From the NCBI RefSeq assembly GCF_900112065.1, contig NZ_FOKE01000007.1, positions 186,001 through 250,000 on the forward strand: a stretch of DNA of 64,000 bases, in the 5' to 3' direction. The stretch comes from Cohnella sp. OV330. Lineage in GTDB: Bacteria > Bacillota > Bacilli > Paenibacillales > Paenibacillaceae. A program made the translations under genes and the position numbers. Positions 32,912 through 41,679 of this stretch are shown piece by piece; the first letter of the stretch is position 1, and each line of letters starts with the position of its first letter. Under the pieces are notes generated by a model. It worked only from the letters and a program-made list of their open reading frames with translations, searched no databases and was not told the origin of the DNA.

Positions 32912-33100
32912 ATGATACCCGTACGAAGCCGTCTTGTCCGGTTTTATTATTGGCGGAGCGCGCGCGGAAAGCCGCTCGCGCTCTTCCTCGGGAGTGGTGC
33001 GGAAACGGCATTTTCATCTGTCTTTAAGCCCTTGTTCATCTTTAATTCACGCAAGTCTGCTAGTCTCCTCTTATCGTACATAGGAGGTCGTCTAGGATGA
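32912..33100 (+). CDS. possible 62-residue leader protein of the efflux operon
   Basis: An ATG with GAGGAG 8 bp upstream opens a 62-residue frame (MIPVRSRLVRFYYWRSARGK at the start) whose TGA overlaps the ATG of the efflux adaptor gene by 4 bp. Array 2 lies just upstream. For: ribosome binding site, overlap and promoter. Against: array 3 lies inside the frame, base composition there is promoter-like, and I recognise no family. The protein is basic with hydrophobic patches and no clear membrane helix. It may be a translated leader or chance. Confidence 0.3.
   Translation: MIPVRSRLVRFYYWRSARGKPLALFLGSGAETAFSSVFKPLFIFNSRKSASLLLSYIGGRLG
33012..33066 (+). promoter_or_regulatory. response-regulator-type operator array and promoter (array 3)
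   Basis: Four hexamers TTTCAT (33012), TTTAAG (33023), GTTCAT (33034) and ATTCAC (33045) at an exact 11-bp pitch are followed after 10 bp by TAGTCT (33061-33066), a weak -10. It lies 31 bp upstream of the efflux adaptor ATG in an AT-richer stretch. The geometry is identical to arrays 1 and 2, but hexamer and -10 are more degenerate. Confidence 0.6.
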
Positions 33101-34683
33101 GGAAGAGCAGAAAGTGGATCGCCTGGATCGTGATCGTCTGCCTGATCGCGGCCGGCGGCGGAGGCTATTGGTGGTATACGTCCAAGGACACGAAGGCGGC
33201 GACGAGCGGTCCGTCCTTTACCCAGTCCCGCGTGACCAAAGGGACGATCACGAAGAGCGTCTCCGGCAGCGGCGCCGTCGAAGTCAGCGAATCGGAGACG
33301 GTGAAGCCGTCCGAAGCCGCGACGGTGGAGACGGTCAAGGTAACCGAAGGACAGGCGGTCAAAAAAGGAGCGGTGCTCGCGACGTTCGAGGGCGAGGACG
33401 TCAGTCTCTCCCTCAGCAAGTCCGAGCTAAGTCTCGAGCAACTGCAGATGCAGCTGGAGCAGGCCCAGGAGAAATGGAAGTCCCTGCAAATTTCCAGTGC
33501 CGAGCAAGCCGATATCGAATCGGCCGAGATGAGTATCAAGACGATTCAGCTGAACATCAAGCAAACGCAGCTGGACATGCAGGATACGCAGGAAAAAGCG
33601 AAGGCGCCCGACCCGATCGTCGCATCGATCGACGGTACGGTGACGGCCGTGAACATCAAGGACGGCGACGCGGTAAACGGCCAGACCGAAGCGTTCACGA
33701 TCGTTAACTACGACAAGCTGGACATCCAGATCTCGGCGGACGAGCTCGATATCTCGCAGTTGAAGCTCGGGCAAACCGCGAACATCACGATGGACGCGCT
33801 CAGCGGCCAGGCGTTCACGGGCAAGGTGACCGAGATCGCCAAAGAAGGCACCTCGACGAACGGAGTCGCGACGTTCCCCGTCACGGTGCGGCTGGATAAG
33901 ACGGACGGCGTCATGCCGGGCATGAACGGAAGCGTCGACGTCGTCATCGAGTCGAAGCAGGACGCGCTGCTCGTGCCGGTCGAGGCGGTTACGCAGATGG
34001 GCACGAAGTATTTCGTGCGCGTCCCGGCGGACGGTACGACAACGGGGCAAACGGCAGGCGGCCAGTCTGCCGGCGGTCAGGCTGCAGGCGGGCAAGCTGC
34101 AGACGGGCAAGCGCCAAGCGGCGACCAGGCTGCAAGCGGCCAGGGAACCGGCGGTCAGCCAGCTACCGGCCAGTCTGCCGGCGGTCAAGCGGCAGGCGGT
34201 AACGTGCCAGAGGGTATGCCTCAGGCAGGTGCGGCTCAAGGCGGCAACGCAGCCGGCGCTCAAGGCGGCTACGGCGGCGGCCAGGGCAGACAAGGCGGCT
34301 ACGGCGGCGCAGGTCGTCAAGGCGGCTATGGCGCGGCAGCCGGCGGCTTTACGAGAGGCGCTCAAGGCCAGACGGCCGCAGGCGTCGCGAGCGCGAATTT
34401 TACCCTCAAAGAGATTACCGTCGGCATCACGACGGATTCCCAAGTCGAAGTATTGACCGGGCTGACCGAAGGCCAGACGGTACTGATCCCCGTGACGGTA
34501 TCGACGAGCTCGGGCAATCAGCAGCAGGCGGGCTTCGCCATAGGCGGCGGCTTCGGCGCGGGCGGCGGCGCGTTCCCGGCAGGCGGAGGCAACTTCGGCG
34601 GGGGCGGCAACTTTGGCGGCGGCACCAATCGTACAGGCAGCACCGGCGTCCGTACCGGCACGGGCACTGCGGGAGGTCGATGA
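33097..34683 (+). CDS. efflux periplasmic-adaptor (HlyD/MacA-like) subunit
   Basis: The 528-residue protein has a signal anchor (about residues 6-27), a lipoyl-like and coiled-coil hairpin region (about 45-185, with LSKSELSLEQLQMQLEQAQE), and beta-barrel segments (ADELDISQLKLGQTANITMD, GVMPGMNGSVDVVIE). A low-complexity Gly/Gln/Ala stretch of about 120 residues (about 310-430) interrupts the C-terminal part, and the protein ends in a Gly/Asn-rich tail (about 480-528). Together with the ATPase and permease it should form a MacAB-type tripartite-like exporter; Gram-positive adaptors act on the outer face of the membrane. Confidence 0.88.
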   Translation: MRKSRKWIAWIVIVCLIAAGGGGYWWYTSKDTKAATSGPSFTQSRVTKGTITKSVSGSGAVEVSESETVKPSEAATVETVKVTEGQAVKKGAVLATFEGEDVSLSLSKSELSLEQLQMQLEQAQEKWKSLQISSAEQADIESAEMSIKTIQLNIKQTQLDMQDTQEKAKAPDPIVASIDGTVTAVNIKDGDAVNGQTEAFTIVNYDKLDIQISADELDISQLKLGQTANITMDALSGQAFTGKVTEIAKEGTSTNGVATFPVTVRLDKTDGVMPGMNGSVDVVIESKQDALLVPVEAVTQMGTKYFVRVPADGTTTGQTAGGQSAGGQAAGGQAADGQAPSGDQAASGQGTGGQPATGQSAGGQAAGGNVPEGMPQAGAAQGGNAAGAQGGYGGGQGRQGGYGGAGRQGGYGAAAGGFTRGAQGQTAAGVASANFTLKEITVGITTDSQVEVLTGLTEGQTVLIPVTVSTSSGNQQQAGFAIGGGFGAGGGAFPAGGGNFGGGGNFGGGTNRTGSTGVRTGTGTAGGR

Positions 34684-34684
34684 C

Positions 34685-35389
34685 ATGAGCAAGTCCGCGC
34701 CCTCTCCTCTGATCACCATGGAGGACGTATTCAAAAAGTACACGCTGGCGGGAGAGACGCTGAACGCGCTCGACGGCATTACGCTTACGGTCAACAAAGG
34801 CGACTTCATGGCGATCATCGGGCCTTCGGGCTCCGGCAAGTCGACGCTCATGAACGTGCTCGGTTGCCTCGATACGCCGACCAGCGGCAAGTATTCGCTG
34901 GACGGCGCCGAGGTCGGCAAGCTCAGCGACAATAAGCTGGCGAACATTCGGAACAACAAGATCGGCTTTATCTTTCAAAGCTTCCACCTGCTGCCCCGTC
35001 TCCGGGCGATCGAAAACGTCGAGCTGCCGCTTATCTATCGCGGCATGTCCGGCCGCGAACGCCGGGCGCTCGCGAAGGAGGCGCTCGAGAAGGTCGGGCT
35101 CGGCGATCGCATGTATCACGTCCCGAACCAGCTGTCGGGCGGTCAGCAGCAGCGCGTCGCCATCGCCAGGGCGCTCGCGGGACGGCCGCCTCTGCTGCTG
35201 GCGGACGAACCGACGGGCGCGCTCGACAGCAAGACGAGCCGGGACGTCATCGGCCTGCTCAAGGAGCTGAACGCCGAAGGCAATACGATCGTGCTCATCA
35301 CGCACGACCCGAAGGTCGCCGAGCAGGCGCAGCGCGTCGTGCGCATTCAGGACGGCAAGCTGACCGAAGAGAGGAGCGTCGCTTCATGA
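34685..35389 (+). CDS. ABC transporter ATP-binding protein (MacB/LolD type)
   Basis: The 234-residue ATPase has Walker A GPSGSGKSTLMNVLG, Q-loop FIFQSFHLLPRL, signature LSGGQQQRVAIARALA, Walker B LLLADEPTGALD and the H-loop ITHDPKVAEQA. It matches the MacB/LolD/FtsE-like class that pairs with FtsX-type permeases. The ATG at 34685 has GGGAGG upstream; the frame extends back to 34613 within the adaptor gene and that part is not conserved. Its end overlaps the permease by 4 bp. Confidence 0.95.
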   Translation: MSKSAPSPLITMEDVFKKYTLAGETLNALDGITLTVNKGDFMAIIGPSGSGKSTLMNVLGCLDTPTSGKYSLDGAEVGKLSDNKLANIRNNKIGFIFQSFHLLPRLRAIENVELPLIYRGMSGRERRALAKEALEKVGLGDRMYHVPNQLSGGQQQRVAIARALAGRPPLLLADEPTGALDSKTSRDVIGLLKELNAEGNTIVLITHDPKVAEQAQRVVRIQDGKLTEERSVAS

Positions 35390-36552
35390 AGCTGAGCCAA
35401 GGCATCCGCATGGCTTGGGGGAGCGTCCGCGCCCAGCCGCTTCGCACGCTGCTCACCGTACTCGGCATCTTGATCGGCGTCGCTTCCGTGACGATCATGG
35501 TCGCGATCGGCAACGGCACGTCGGAGCAGGTCAAGAGCCAGCTCCAGGGCCTCGGCACGAACATGCTGACGGTCAACGTCGTCGGCCGCGGCGCGGTCAC
35601 CAGCATCAAGCCGACCGACGTGCAGTCGCTGGCGGACGTGGACAACGTCGACAGCTACGCGCCGAACATCAGCGGCAACGTGACCGCGAAGTCCGGCACG
35701 CTCACCTACTCGGCGTCCGTCAACGCGACGACCTCGGCGTTCGCCGGCATTCGCGATTACGAGGTGGCGCAGGGTCGCTTTATCATGGACATCGACGACT
35801 CGTTTAAGCAAAAGGTGGCCGTCATCGGTTCCGAGGTCGTGACCGAGCTGAAGCTGAGCAATCCGGTCGGCAGCAAGATTTCGCTGAACGGCATTCCGTA
35901 CAAGATCGTAGGCGTCCTCGCAGCAAAGGGCAGCACGACGAACGGATCGAGCGACAACGTCGTCATCGTGCCGTTGTCCACGGCGCGCGTCGTGCTTCAG
36001 ACGGACGCGATCCGCACGATCTACGTGCAGGTCGACAGCGAGAAAAACGTAGACAAGGTGCAGACGGCGCTCGAGAGCAACCTCAAATCCTTTTTCCGCA
36101 ACGACGAAGACAGCTATAATGTGTTCAACCAACAGGATCTGCTCGAGACGATCACGTCGGTATCGACTTCGGTCTCTACGCTGCTGACCTACGTGGCGGC
36201 TATCTCCCTGCTCGTCGGCGGCATCGGCGTCATGAACATGATGCTCGTCTCGGTGACGGAGCGCACGCGGGAGATCGGCATCCGCAAGTCGCTCGGGGCC
36301 AAGCAGCGCGACATTCTGTTCCAGTTTCTCGTCGAGGCTTCGATGATCGGCCTGCTCGGCGGCATCGCCGGGGTGGCGGTCGGCGCGAGCGGCTCCAAGT
36401 TCGTCGGCAAAATGATGGATTCGCCCGCTTCTCCGTCCGTCGATATCATGGTGATCGCGGTCGTCTTTTCGATCGGCGTCGGCGTGCTGTTCGGGTTTCT
36501 GCCGGCTAGGCGTGCATCCCGTCTCAATCCGGTCGAGGCGCTGCGCCAATAA
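35386..36552 (+). CDS. ABC transporter permease (MacB/FtsX type)
   Basis: The 388-residue permease has one N-terminal helix (about residues 20-42), a MacB-like extracytoplasmic domain (about 45-265) and three C-terminal helices with SLLVGGIGVMNMMLVSVTER and REIGIRKSLGAKQRDILFQF, the conserved FtsX coupling segment. It should move its substrate together with the adaptor and ATPase; the substrate (antibiotic, peptide or lipid) cannot be told from sequence. It is the third gene of the efflux operon. Confidence 0.93.
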   Translation: MKLSQGIRMAWGSVRAQPLRTLLTVLGILIGVASVTIMVAIGNGTSEQVKSQLQGLGTNMLTVNVVGRGAVTSIKPTDVQSLADVDNVDSYAPNISGNVTAKSGTLTYSASVNATTSAFAGIRDYEVAQGRFIMDIDDSFKQKVAVIGSEVVTELKLSNPVGSKISLNGIPYKIVGVLAAKGSTTNGSSDNVVIVPLSTARVVLQTDAIRTIYVQVDSEKNVDKVQTALESNLKSFFRNDEDSYNVFNQQDLLETITSVSTSVSTLLTYVAAISLLVGGIGVMNMMLVSVTERTREIGIRKSLGAKQRDILFQFLVEASMIGLLGGIAGVAVGASGSKFVGKMMDSPASPSVDIMVIAVVFSIGVGVLFGFLPARRASRLNPVEALRQ

Positions 36553-36588
36553 TCGAATCGCAAGCTTGAATGAAAGGAGGCAGGCCGG

Positions 36589-37269
36589 TTGTCCGCGCAC
36601 ATCCTCGTCATCGAAGACGATCCGTACATCAGCGAGTTGATCGGCCTGTATCTGAAGCGCGAAGGCTTCGGCTACGACGTGGCGGGCGACGGGGAGGACG
36701 GTTGGGATCTGTTTTCCGCCAGACCTCCCGATCTCGTCATTCTCGACCTTATGCTACCGGGGCTGGACGGCTGGGCCGTCTGCCGCAAGATTCGCGCCGA
36801 GCGCTCGACGCCGATCATCATCCTCACGGGCAAGGGCGAGAGCTACGACAAGCTCAAGGGCTTCGAGCTCGGCGCGGACGATTACCTCGTGAAGCCTTTC
36901 GATCCGAAGGAGCTCATGGCTCGCGTGCGCGCCGTTCTCCGGCGGACGATGCCGGGGTTCGCGCGGGAACCGATCCGGATCCCCGACCTGACGATCGACC
37001 TGGACCGCTATATCGTCGAGTGCTGCGGATCGGAGCTTACGCTGCCGCCCAAGGAGATGGAGCTGCTGCATCTGCTCGCTTCGATTCCCGGCCGGGTTTT
37101 CACCAGGGATCAGCTCCTGGATCGGATATGGGGCTTCGAATTCGACGGCGATCCGCGCACGGTAGACGTGCACATCAAGAGAATCCGGGAGAAAATCGGC
37201 ATGACGGAGCATTATCGAATCGAAACCATACGGGGCGTCGGCTACAAATTCGAGGTGAGCGGGGCATGA
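36589..37269 (+). CDS. OmpR-family response regulator (system 2)
   Basis: The 226-residue protein has the acidic pair D10-D11, phosphoacceptor D53 (VILDLMLPGLD), KPFDPKELMARV and a winged-helix domain (about residues 125-226) with LPPKEMELLHLLASIPG and DRIWGFEFDGDPRTVDVHIK. It starts at TTG with GGAGG upstream, 36 bp after the permease, so it may be part of the efflux operon. Its kinase overlaps by 4 bp. Confidence 0.93.
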   Translation: MSAHILVIEDDPYISELIGLYLKREGFGYDVAGDGEDGWDLFSARPPDLVILDLMLPGLDGWAVCRKIRAERSTPIIILTGKGESYDKLKGFELGADDYLVKPFDPKELMARVRAVLRRTMPGFAREPIRIPDLTIDLDRYIVECCGSELTLPPKEMELLHLLASIPGRVFTRDQLLDRIWGFEFDGDPRTVDVHIKRIREKIGMTEHYRIETIRGVGYKFEVSGA

Positions 37270-38708
37270 GGCGGTACAGCGGCATTACCGTCAAGCTGCT
37301 GCTCGCCTTTTTTGCCGTTCTGCTCATCTCCTTCGCCATCACGATGTTCGTTTCCGACCGTTTCGTCCGGTCGCAGCTGCGGGATCGCAACGACCAGATG
37401 GAAGCGCGGCAGCTCGACGTGACGGCGGCGCTCGTGCGCAGCGCGTACCGGGAACAGTGGAGCCGTACGCAGATGACGTCCGCGCTTCAGATGAGCGGGG
37501 GGCCGAACCGGACGATCGTCATTTTGAACAACGCAGGGGAGGTCGTGCTGCAGTCGGGCAATCCGAACGCCGGCGGGAACGTAGAGATCGATCCGCAGGC
37601 GCTGAAAGAGACGCTGGCGGCCCGGGACAAGCATTGGCGACCCGGCGACGCGTCCGGCGAAGGCAAGATCCGCATCGCGGCGGGGCCCGTCGGCGGCGAC
37701 GCTTCGTGGAACGCACAGACGATTCTAATCGTTTCGCAGGCGTTCCAGCAGGATTTTAACGTATTCAGCGGCTTGTTCCGCAACATTATGATCACGATGC
37801 TCGTGGTCTCGACAATCATGGTTCTCATCGTTTCGCGCGGCATGACGGCAAGGCTCAGGCGCATGACGCAGGCGGCCAGGGATATCGCCAAGGGCAAGTT
37901 CGATACCCGACTGCCCGACCGGCATCGCGACGAGATCGGCGAATTGGCCTCTTCGCTCAACCATATGTCCGCCGAGCTGGGCAGTCTCGACCGGATGCGC
38001 AGAGAGTTTCTCGCCAACGTGTCGCACGACCTCAGATCCCCGCTCACCTCGATCGGCGGCTTCGTCGAGGCGATGCTGGACGGCGCCGTGCCGCAGGATA
38101 AAGAAATGCACTACCTGGGGCTCGTTCGCGAGCAGACGCAGCGGATGAACCGGCTCGTCAACGACTTGCTCGACGTGGCGCGCATGGAGACGGGTCAGCT
38201 CGAGATCTCGCCGGTGCCGTACAATCTCAGCAGTTGGATCCGGGGGCTGCTCGCCCGCATGTCTCCCGATGCGGAGCGCCGGGGCATCAAGCTCGAGCTG
38301 ATCGGGGACGCTGAGGACCTCTGGGTGCTGGCGGATCCCGACCGGATCGACCAGGTGCTCGCGAATCTCGCGCTGAACGCGATCCAGTTCTCGCCGAACG
38401 GCCGGACGGTGCATGTCGAAGCGGTCCGCGACGGAGCGCGCGCGCGAGTCAGCGTGCGGGATCGCGGCGTCGGCATTCCCGGCGAAGAGCTCGATAAAAT
38501 CTGGCAGCGTTTCTATAAATCCGACAAAGCCCGCTCCGCGCGAACGGGCAGCGGCCTGGGACTCGCCATCGTTCAATTCGTGCTCGAGAAGCACGGCACA
38601 GCGGCTTCCGTCGACAGCGCCGAGGGGGTCGGCACGGTGTTCACCTTCTCGCTGCCGCTGTCGGAGCAGCCGTCCCATCCGCCTTATTCCGCCCGCGACG
38701 GGGCCTGA
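37266..38708 (+). CDS. sensor histidine kinase (system 2)
   Basis: The 480-residue kinase has two membrane helices (about residues 10-29 and 171-189) around an extracytoplasmic sensor of about 140 residues, HAMP (about 190-240), HisKA with H254 (FLANVSHDLRSPLTSIGG) and a HATPase with LANLALNAIQFSPNG, DRGVGIPGEEL and GSGLGLAIVQFVLEKHG. The sensor fold is not recognised. It is unlike system 1 in the sensor. The ATG overlaps the response regulator stop. Confidence 0.92.
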   Translation: MRRYSGITVKLLLAFFAVLLISFAITMFVSDRFVRSQLRDRNDQMEARQLDVTAALVRSAYREQWSRTQMTSALQMSGGPNRTIVILNNAGEVVLQSGNPNAGGNVEIDPQALKETLAARDKHWRPGDASGEGKIRIAAGPVGGDASWNAQTILIVSQAFQQDFNVFSGLFRNIMITMLVVSTIMVLIVSRGMTARLRRMTQAARDIAKGKFDTRLPDRHRDEIGELASSLNHMSAELGSLDRMRREFLANVSHDLRSPLTSIGGFVEAMLDGAVPQDKEMHYLGLVREQTQRMNRLVNDLLDVARMETGQLEISPVPYNLSSWIRGLLARMSPDAERRGIKLELIGDAEDLWVLADPDRIDQVLANLALNAIQFSPNGRTVHVEAVRDGARARVSVRDRGVGIPGEELDKIWQRFYKSDKARSARTGSGLGLAIVQFVLEKHGTAASVDSAEGVGTVFTFSLPLSEQPSHPPYSARDGA

Positions 38709-38724
38709 CGGCGCCCGCGGGCTG

Positions 38725-38754
38725 TTGACGGTTCCCTCCGCCAAGAGGCATAAT
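38725..38754 (+). promoter_or_regulatory. sigma-A promoter of relA
   Basis: TTGACG and CATAAT are separated by 18 bp, about 70 bp upstream of the relA ATG. Confidence 0.65.
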
Positions 38755-38825
38755 GGAGGGAATACTTCACGATTCGCGGCGGCCCGCGTTTTTTCTCGCT
38801 GGCCCGGAGCGGAAAGGAACATGGC

Positions 38826-41024
38826 ATGGGCATGGAGCAGCTGCTTGAAAAAGCGTCGACATACATGAAGGAACAGGACTTAGAGCGCATCCGGGAGGCC
38901 TACGCGTACGCCGACGAGGCGCACCGGGGGCAGCTGCGCAAATCTGGCGAGCCTTATATTCTCCACCCCTTAGCGGTAGCGGAGATCATGGTTCAGATGC
39001 AGATGGACGTCGTCACCGTCGAAGCGGCGCTCTTGCACGACGTCGTCGAAGACACGACCGTGACGGTCGAGGACGTGCGCGGCGAGTTCGGCGAGACGAT
39101 CGCAGGTCTCGTGGACGGGCTCACGAAGCTGGAGAAAATCCAGTTCCGCTCCAAGGAAGAACAACAGAACGAGAATTACCGCAAGATGTTCGTCGCGATG
39201 GCCAACGACATCCGCGTCATCCTCATCAAGCTGGCGGATCGCCTGCACAATATGCGGACGCTGAAGTTCCAGTCCGAGGAGAGCCAGCGGCGCATCGCGC
39301 ACGAGACGATGGAGATATACTGCCCCATCGCGCACCGGCTCGGGATGAGCGCCATCAAGTGGGAGATGGAGGATATCGCGCTGCGCTATCTCAATCCGCA
39401 GCAATATTACCGGATCGCCAACTTGATGAAGAAAAAGCGCACGGAGCGCGAGCAATACATCTCCGAGCTCGTCGACAAGATCCGCGAGAAGCTCGAGGAG
39501 ATGGGCATTCAAGGCGATATCTCGGGCCGCCCCAAGCATATCTACAGCATTTACAAGAAGATGACCGAACGCGGCAAGCAGTTCAACGAGATCTACGACC
39601 TGCTGGCGATCCGCATCCTCGTGGACAACGTCAAGGATTGCTACGCGACGCTGGGCATCATCCATACGCTTTGGAAGCCGATGCCGGGCCGCTTCAAGGA
39701 CTATATCGCGATGCCCAAGGCGAATATGTACCAGTCGCTCCATACGACCGTCGTCGGGCCGACAGGCGAGCCGACCGAGGTGCAGATCCGCACCTGGGAC
39801 ATGCACCGTACGAGCGAATACGGGATCGCCGCCCACTGGGCCTACAAGGAAGGCAAGGATTCGGGCAACGTGGCGGGCAGCTTCGGCGACAAGATGAGCT
39901 GGTTCCGCGAGATTATCGAGCTGCAGCAGGAGACGAGGGACGCCGCCGAGTTCATGGAGTCGCTGAAGATGGATTTCTTCACCGATCTCGTATTCGTGTT
40001 CACGCCCAAAGGCGAAGTGTACGAACTGCCGGCCGGCGCCGTGCCGCTCGACTTCGCGTACCGGATTCACACCGAGGTCGGCAACCGGACGATCGGCGCC
40101 AAGGTCAACGGCCGGATCGTCCCGCTCGACCACAAGCTCAAGACCGGCGACATCGTCGAGATCCTCACGTCCAAGCACTCGTACGGACCGAGCCAGGATT
40201 GGCTGAAGGTCGCGCAGTCCTCGCACGCGCGCGCCAAGATTCGCGCCTGGTTCAAAAAGGAAAAGCGCGAGGAGAACGTGGCGAAGGGCCGGGACGCTAT
40301 CGAGCGCGAGCTGAAGCGCCTCGGACTGGAGCCCTCCGAGTGGATGACGGACGACAAGCTGCTCGAGGCTGCGCGCAAGTTTACGTTTAACGATACCGAG
40401 GATATGATGTCCGCGATCGGCTTCAGCGGCATCACGGCCGCGCAGGTCGTCACCCGGCTGACGGAGAAGCTGCGCAGGGAAGCCGAAGAAGCGCAGCAGA
40501 TCCAGCTGACCAACGAGGTCAAGGAAGTACGCGCCCCTTCGGCGGCCGCCGCCGCGAACCGGTCGCGCACGTCGAGCGGCGTCCGGGTCAAAGGCGTCGA
40601 CAATTTGCTCGTCCGCTTCGCGCGCTGCTGCAACCCGGTGCCGGGCGATCCGATCATCGGCTACATTACCCGCGGGCGCGGCGTATCCGTTCACCGTTCG
40701 GACTGTCAAAACCTGCCGACGGCCGCCGAGGGCGAAGAGGCGCAGCGCGTCATCGAGGTCGAATGGTGCGAGGAGGTCGAGGCGAGCTACAGCGTCGAGA
40801 TCGAGATCCTTGGCCACGATCGCCGGGGCCTGCTCAACGAGGTGCTGCAGACGGTATCGGAGAGCAAGACCAATATCGCGGCCGTCTCGGGCCGCTCGGA
40901 CCGCAACAAGGTCGCGATCATGCACCTGACGATCCTGATTCGCAACAAGGAGCATCTTCAGAACGTGGTAGACAAGATTAAGCGGATCAAGGATATTTTC
41001 TCCGTGCAGCGGCTCATGCAGTAG
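38826..41024 (+). CDS. relA: bifunctional (p)ppGpp synthetase/hydrolase RelA/SpoT
   Basis: The 732-residue stringent-response enzyme has an HD hydrolase domain (H71-D72 in LLHDVVEDT), a synthetase domain (about 240-350, with GRFKDYIAMPKANMYQSLHT), TGS (about 390-455, FTPKGEVYELPAGAVPLDFA), a conserved RIS region with CCNPVPGDPIIGYITRGRG and a C-terminal ACT domain (about 655-732). Both catalytic domains look complete. It is followed by dtd, as in B. subtilis. The start has GGAAAGGA upstream; a second ATG 9 bp downstream cannot be excluded. Confidence 0.97.
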   Translation: MGMEQLLEKASTYMKEQDLERIREAYAYADEAHRGQLRKSGEPYILHPLAVAEIMVQMQMDVVTVEAALLHDVVEDTTVTVEDVRGEFGETIAGLVDGLTKLEKIQFRSKEEQQNENYRKMFVAMANDIRVILIKLADRLHNMRTLKFQSEESQRRIAHETMEIYCPIAHRLGMSAIKWEMEDIALRYLNPQQYYRIANLMKKKRTEREQYISELVDKIREKLEEMGIQGDISGRPKHIYSIYKKMTERGKQFNEIYDLLAIRILVDNVKDCYATLGIIHTLWKPMPGRFKDYIAMPKANMYQSLHTTVVGPTGEPTEVQIRTWDMHRTSEYGIAAHWAYKEGKDSGNVAGSFGDKMSWFREIIELQQETRDAAEFMESLKMDFFTDLVFVFTPKGEVYELPAGAVPLDFAYRIHTEVGNRTIGAKVNGRIVPLDHKLKTGDIVEILTSKHSYGPSQDWLKVAQSSHARAKIRAWFKKEKREENVAKGRDAIERELKRLGLEPSEWMTDDKLLEAARKFTFNDTEDMMSAIGFSGITAAQVVTRLTEKLRREAEEAQQIQLTNEVKEVRAPSAAAAANRSRTSSGVRVKGVDNLLVRFARCCNPVPGDPIIGYITRGRGVSVHRSDCQNLPTAAEGEEAQRVIEVEWCEEVEASYSVEIEILGHDRRGLLNEVLQTVSESKTNIAAVSGRSDRNKVAIMHLTILIRNKEHLQNVVDKIKRIKDIFSVQRLMQ

Positions 41025-41063
41025 GGATGCTAGACATGCAGCTGGAAATGTAAAACGACCATT

Positions 41064-41086
41064 GCGGCGGCCGACTCGGCCGCCGC
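41064..41086 (+). other. GC-rich hairpin between relA and dtd
   Basis: GCGGCGGCCG and CGGCCGCCGC pair perfectly around ACT. No T-run follows, so it is not a standard terminator; it may slow or stabilise the relA-dtd mRNA. Confidence 0.5.
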
Positions 41087-41112
41087 TTATGCGTCCGGGA
41101 GGGGTTTAGACG

Positions 41113-41556
41113 ATGAAGGTGGTTTTGCAGCGGGTGTCCGCGGCCCGCGTCGACATCGAAGGAAAAACGGTCGGACAAATCGGAGCGGGACTGCTGCTGC
41201 TCGTTGGCGTCGGTCATGAAGATACCGAGCGTGATGCCGCCTGGATGGCGGACAAGATCGCCGGCCTTCGCATTTTCGAGGACGACGGCGGCAAAATGAA
41301 TTTGTCTGTGAAGGAGACTGGCGGAGCGATTCTGTCCGTCTCGCAGTTCACGCTGTTCGGGGATACCCGCAAGGGGAGGCGTCCGAACTTCATGGACGCG
41401 GCGAGGCCGGAGGCGGCTTCCGCGCTCTATGACCGGTTTAACGGGATGCTGCGCGAAGCGGGATTGACCGTCGAGACCGGCTCTTTCGGGGCGATGATGG
41501 ACGTGACGCTGACGAACGACGGTCCGGTGACTTTGATTCTGGATACGAAGGAATAA
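41113..41556 (+). CDS. dtd: D-aminoacyl-tRNA deacylase
   Basis: The 147-residue enzyme removes D-amino acids from mischarged tRNAs. MKVVLQRVSAARVDIEGKTV, LSVSQFTLFGDTRKGRRPNF and the near-terminal NDGPVTLIL (the conserved GPVT loop) are the family's catalytic and specificity motifs. GGGAGGGG is upstream of the ATG. The position after relA is conserved. Confidence 0.96.
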   Translation: MKVVLQRVSAARVDIEGKTVGQIGAGLLLLVGVGHEDTERDAAWMADKIAGLRIFEDDGGKMNLSVKETGGAILSVSQFTLFGDTRKGRRPNFMDAARPEAASALYDRFNGMLREAGLTVETGSFGAMMDVTLTNDGPVTLILDTKE

Positions 41557-41679
41557 CGGATATAGTAGGAAGGGGCTTCGCTTGACCGGCTGCTCTTTCG
41601 ATCTAAGCTGAATGGAAAAACGAGCCGAGGGCAACACTACGTATCGTTATTCTTTTCAGCATGGAAAGGAGCCGATCGT

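Noticed and set aside
36570..38708. 712-residue frame read as a single regulator-kinase fusion
   Set aside because: The first part is out of frame with the response regulator at 36589. The kinase starts at ATG 37266 in an ATGA overlap, so these are two proteins.
38970..40955. 661-residue minus-strand open frame opposite relA
   Set aside because: It lies wholly antisense to a complete, motif-rich relA. Long antisense frames are expected in GC-rich genes with strong third-position bias. No ribosome binding site or domain was seen.
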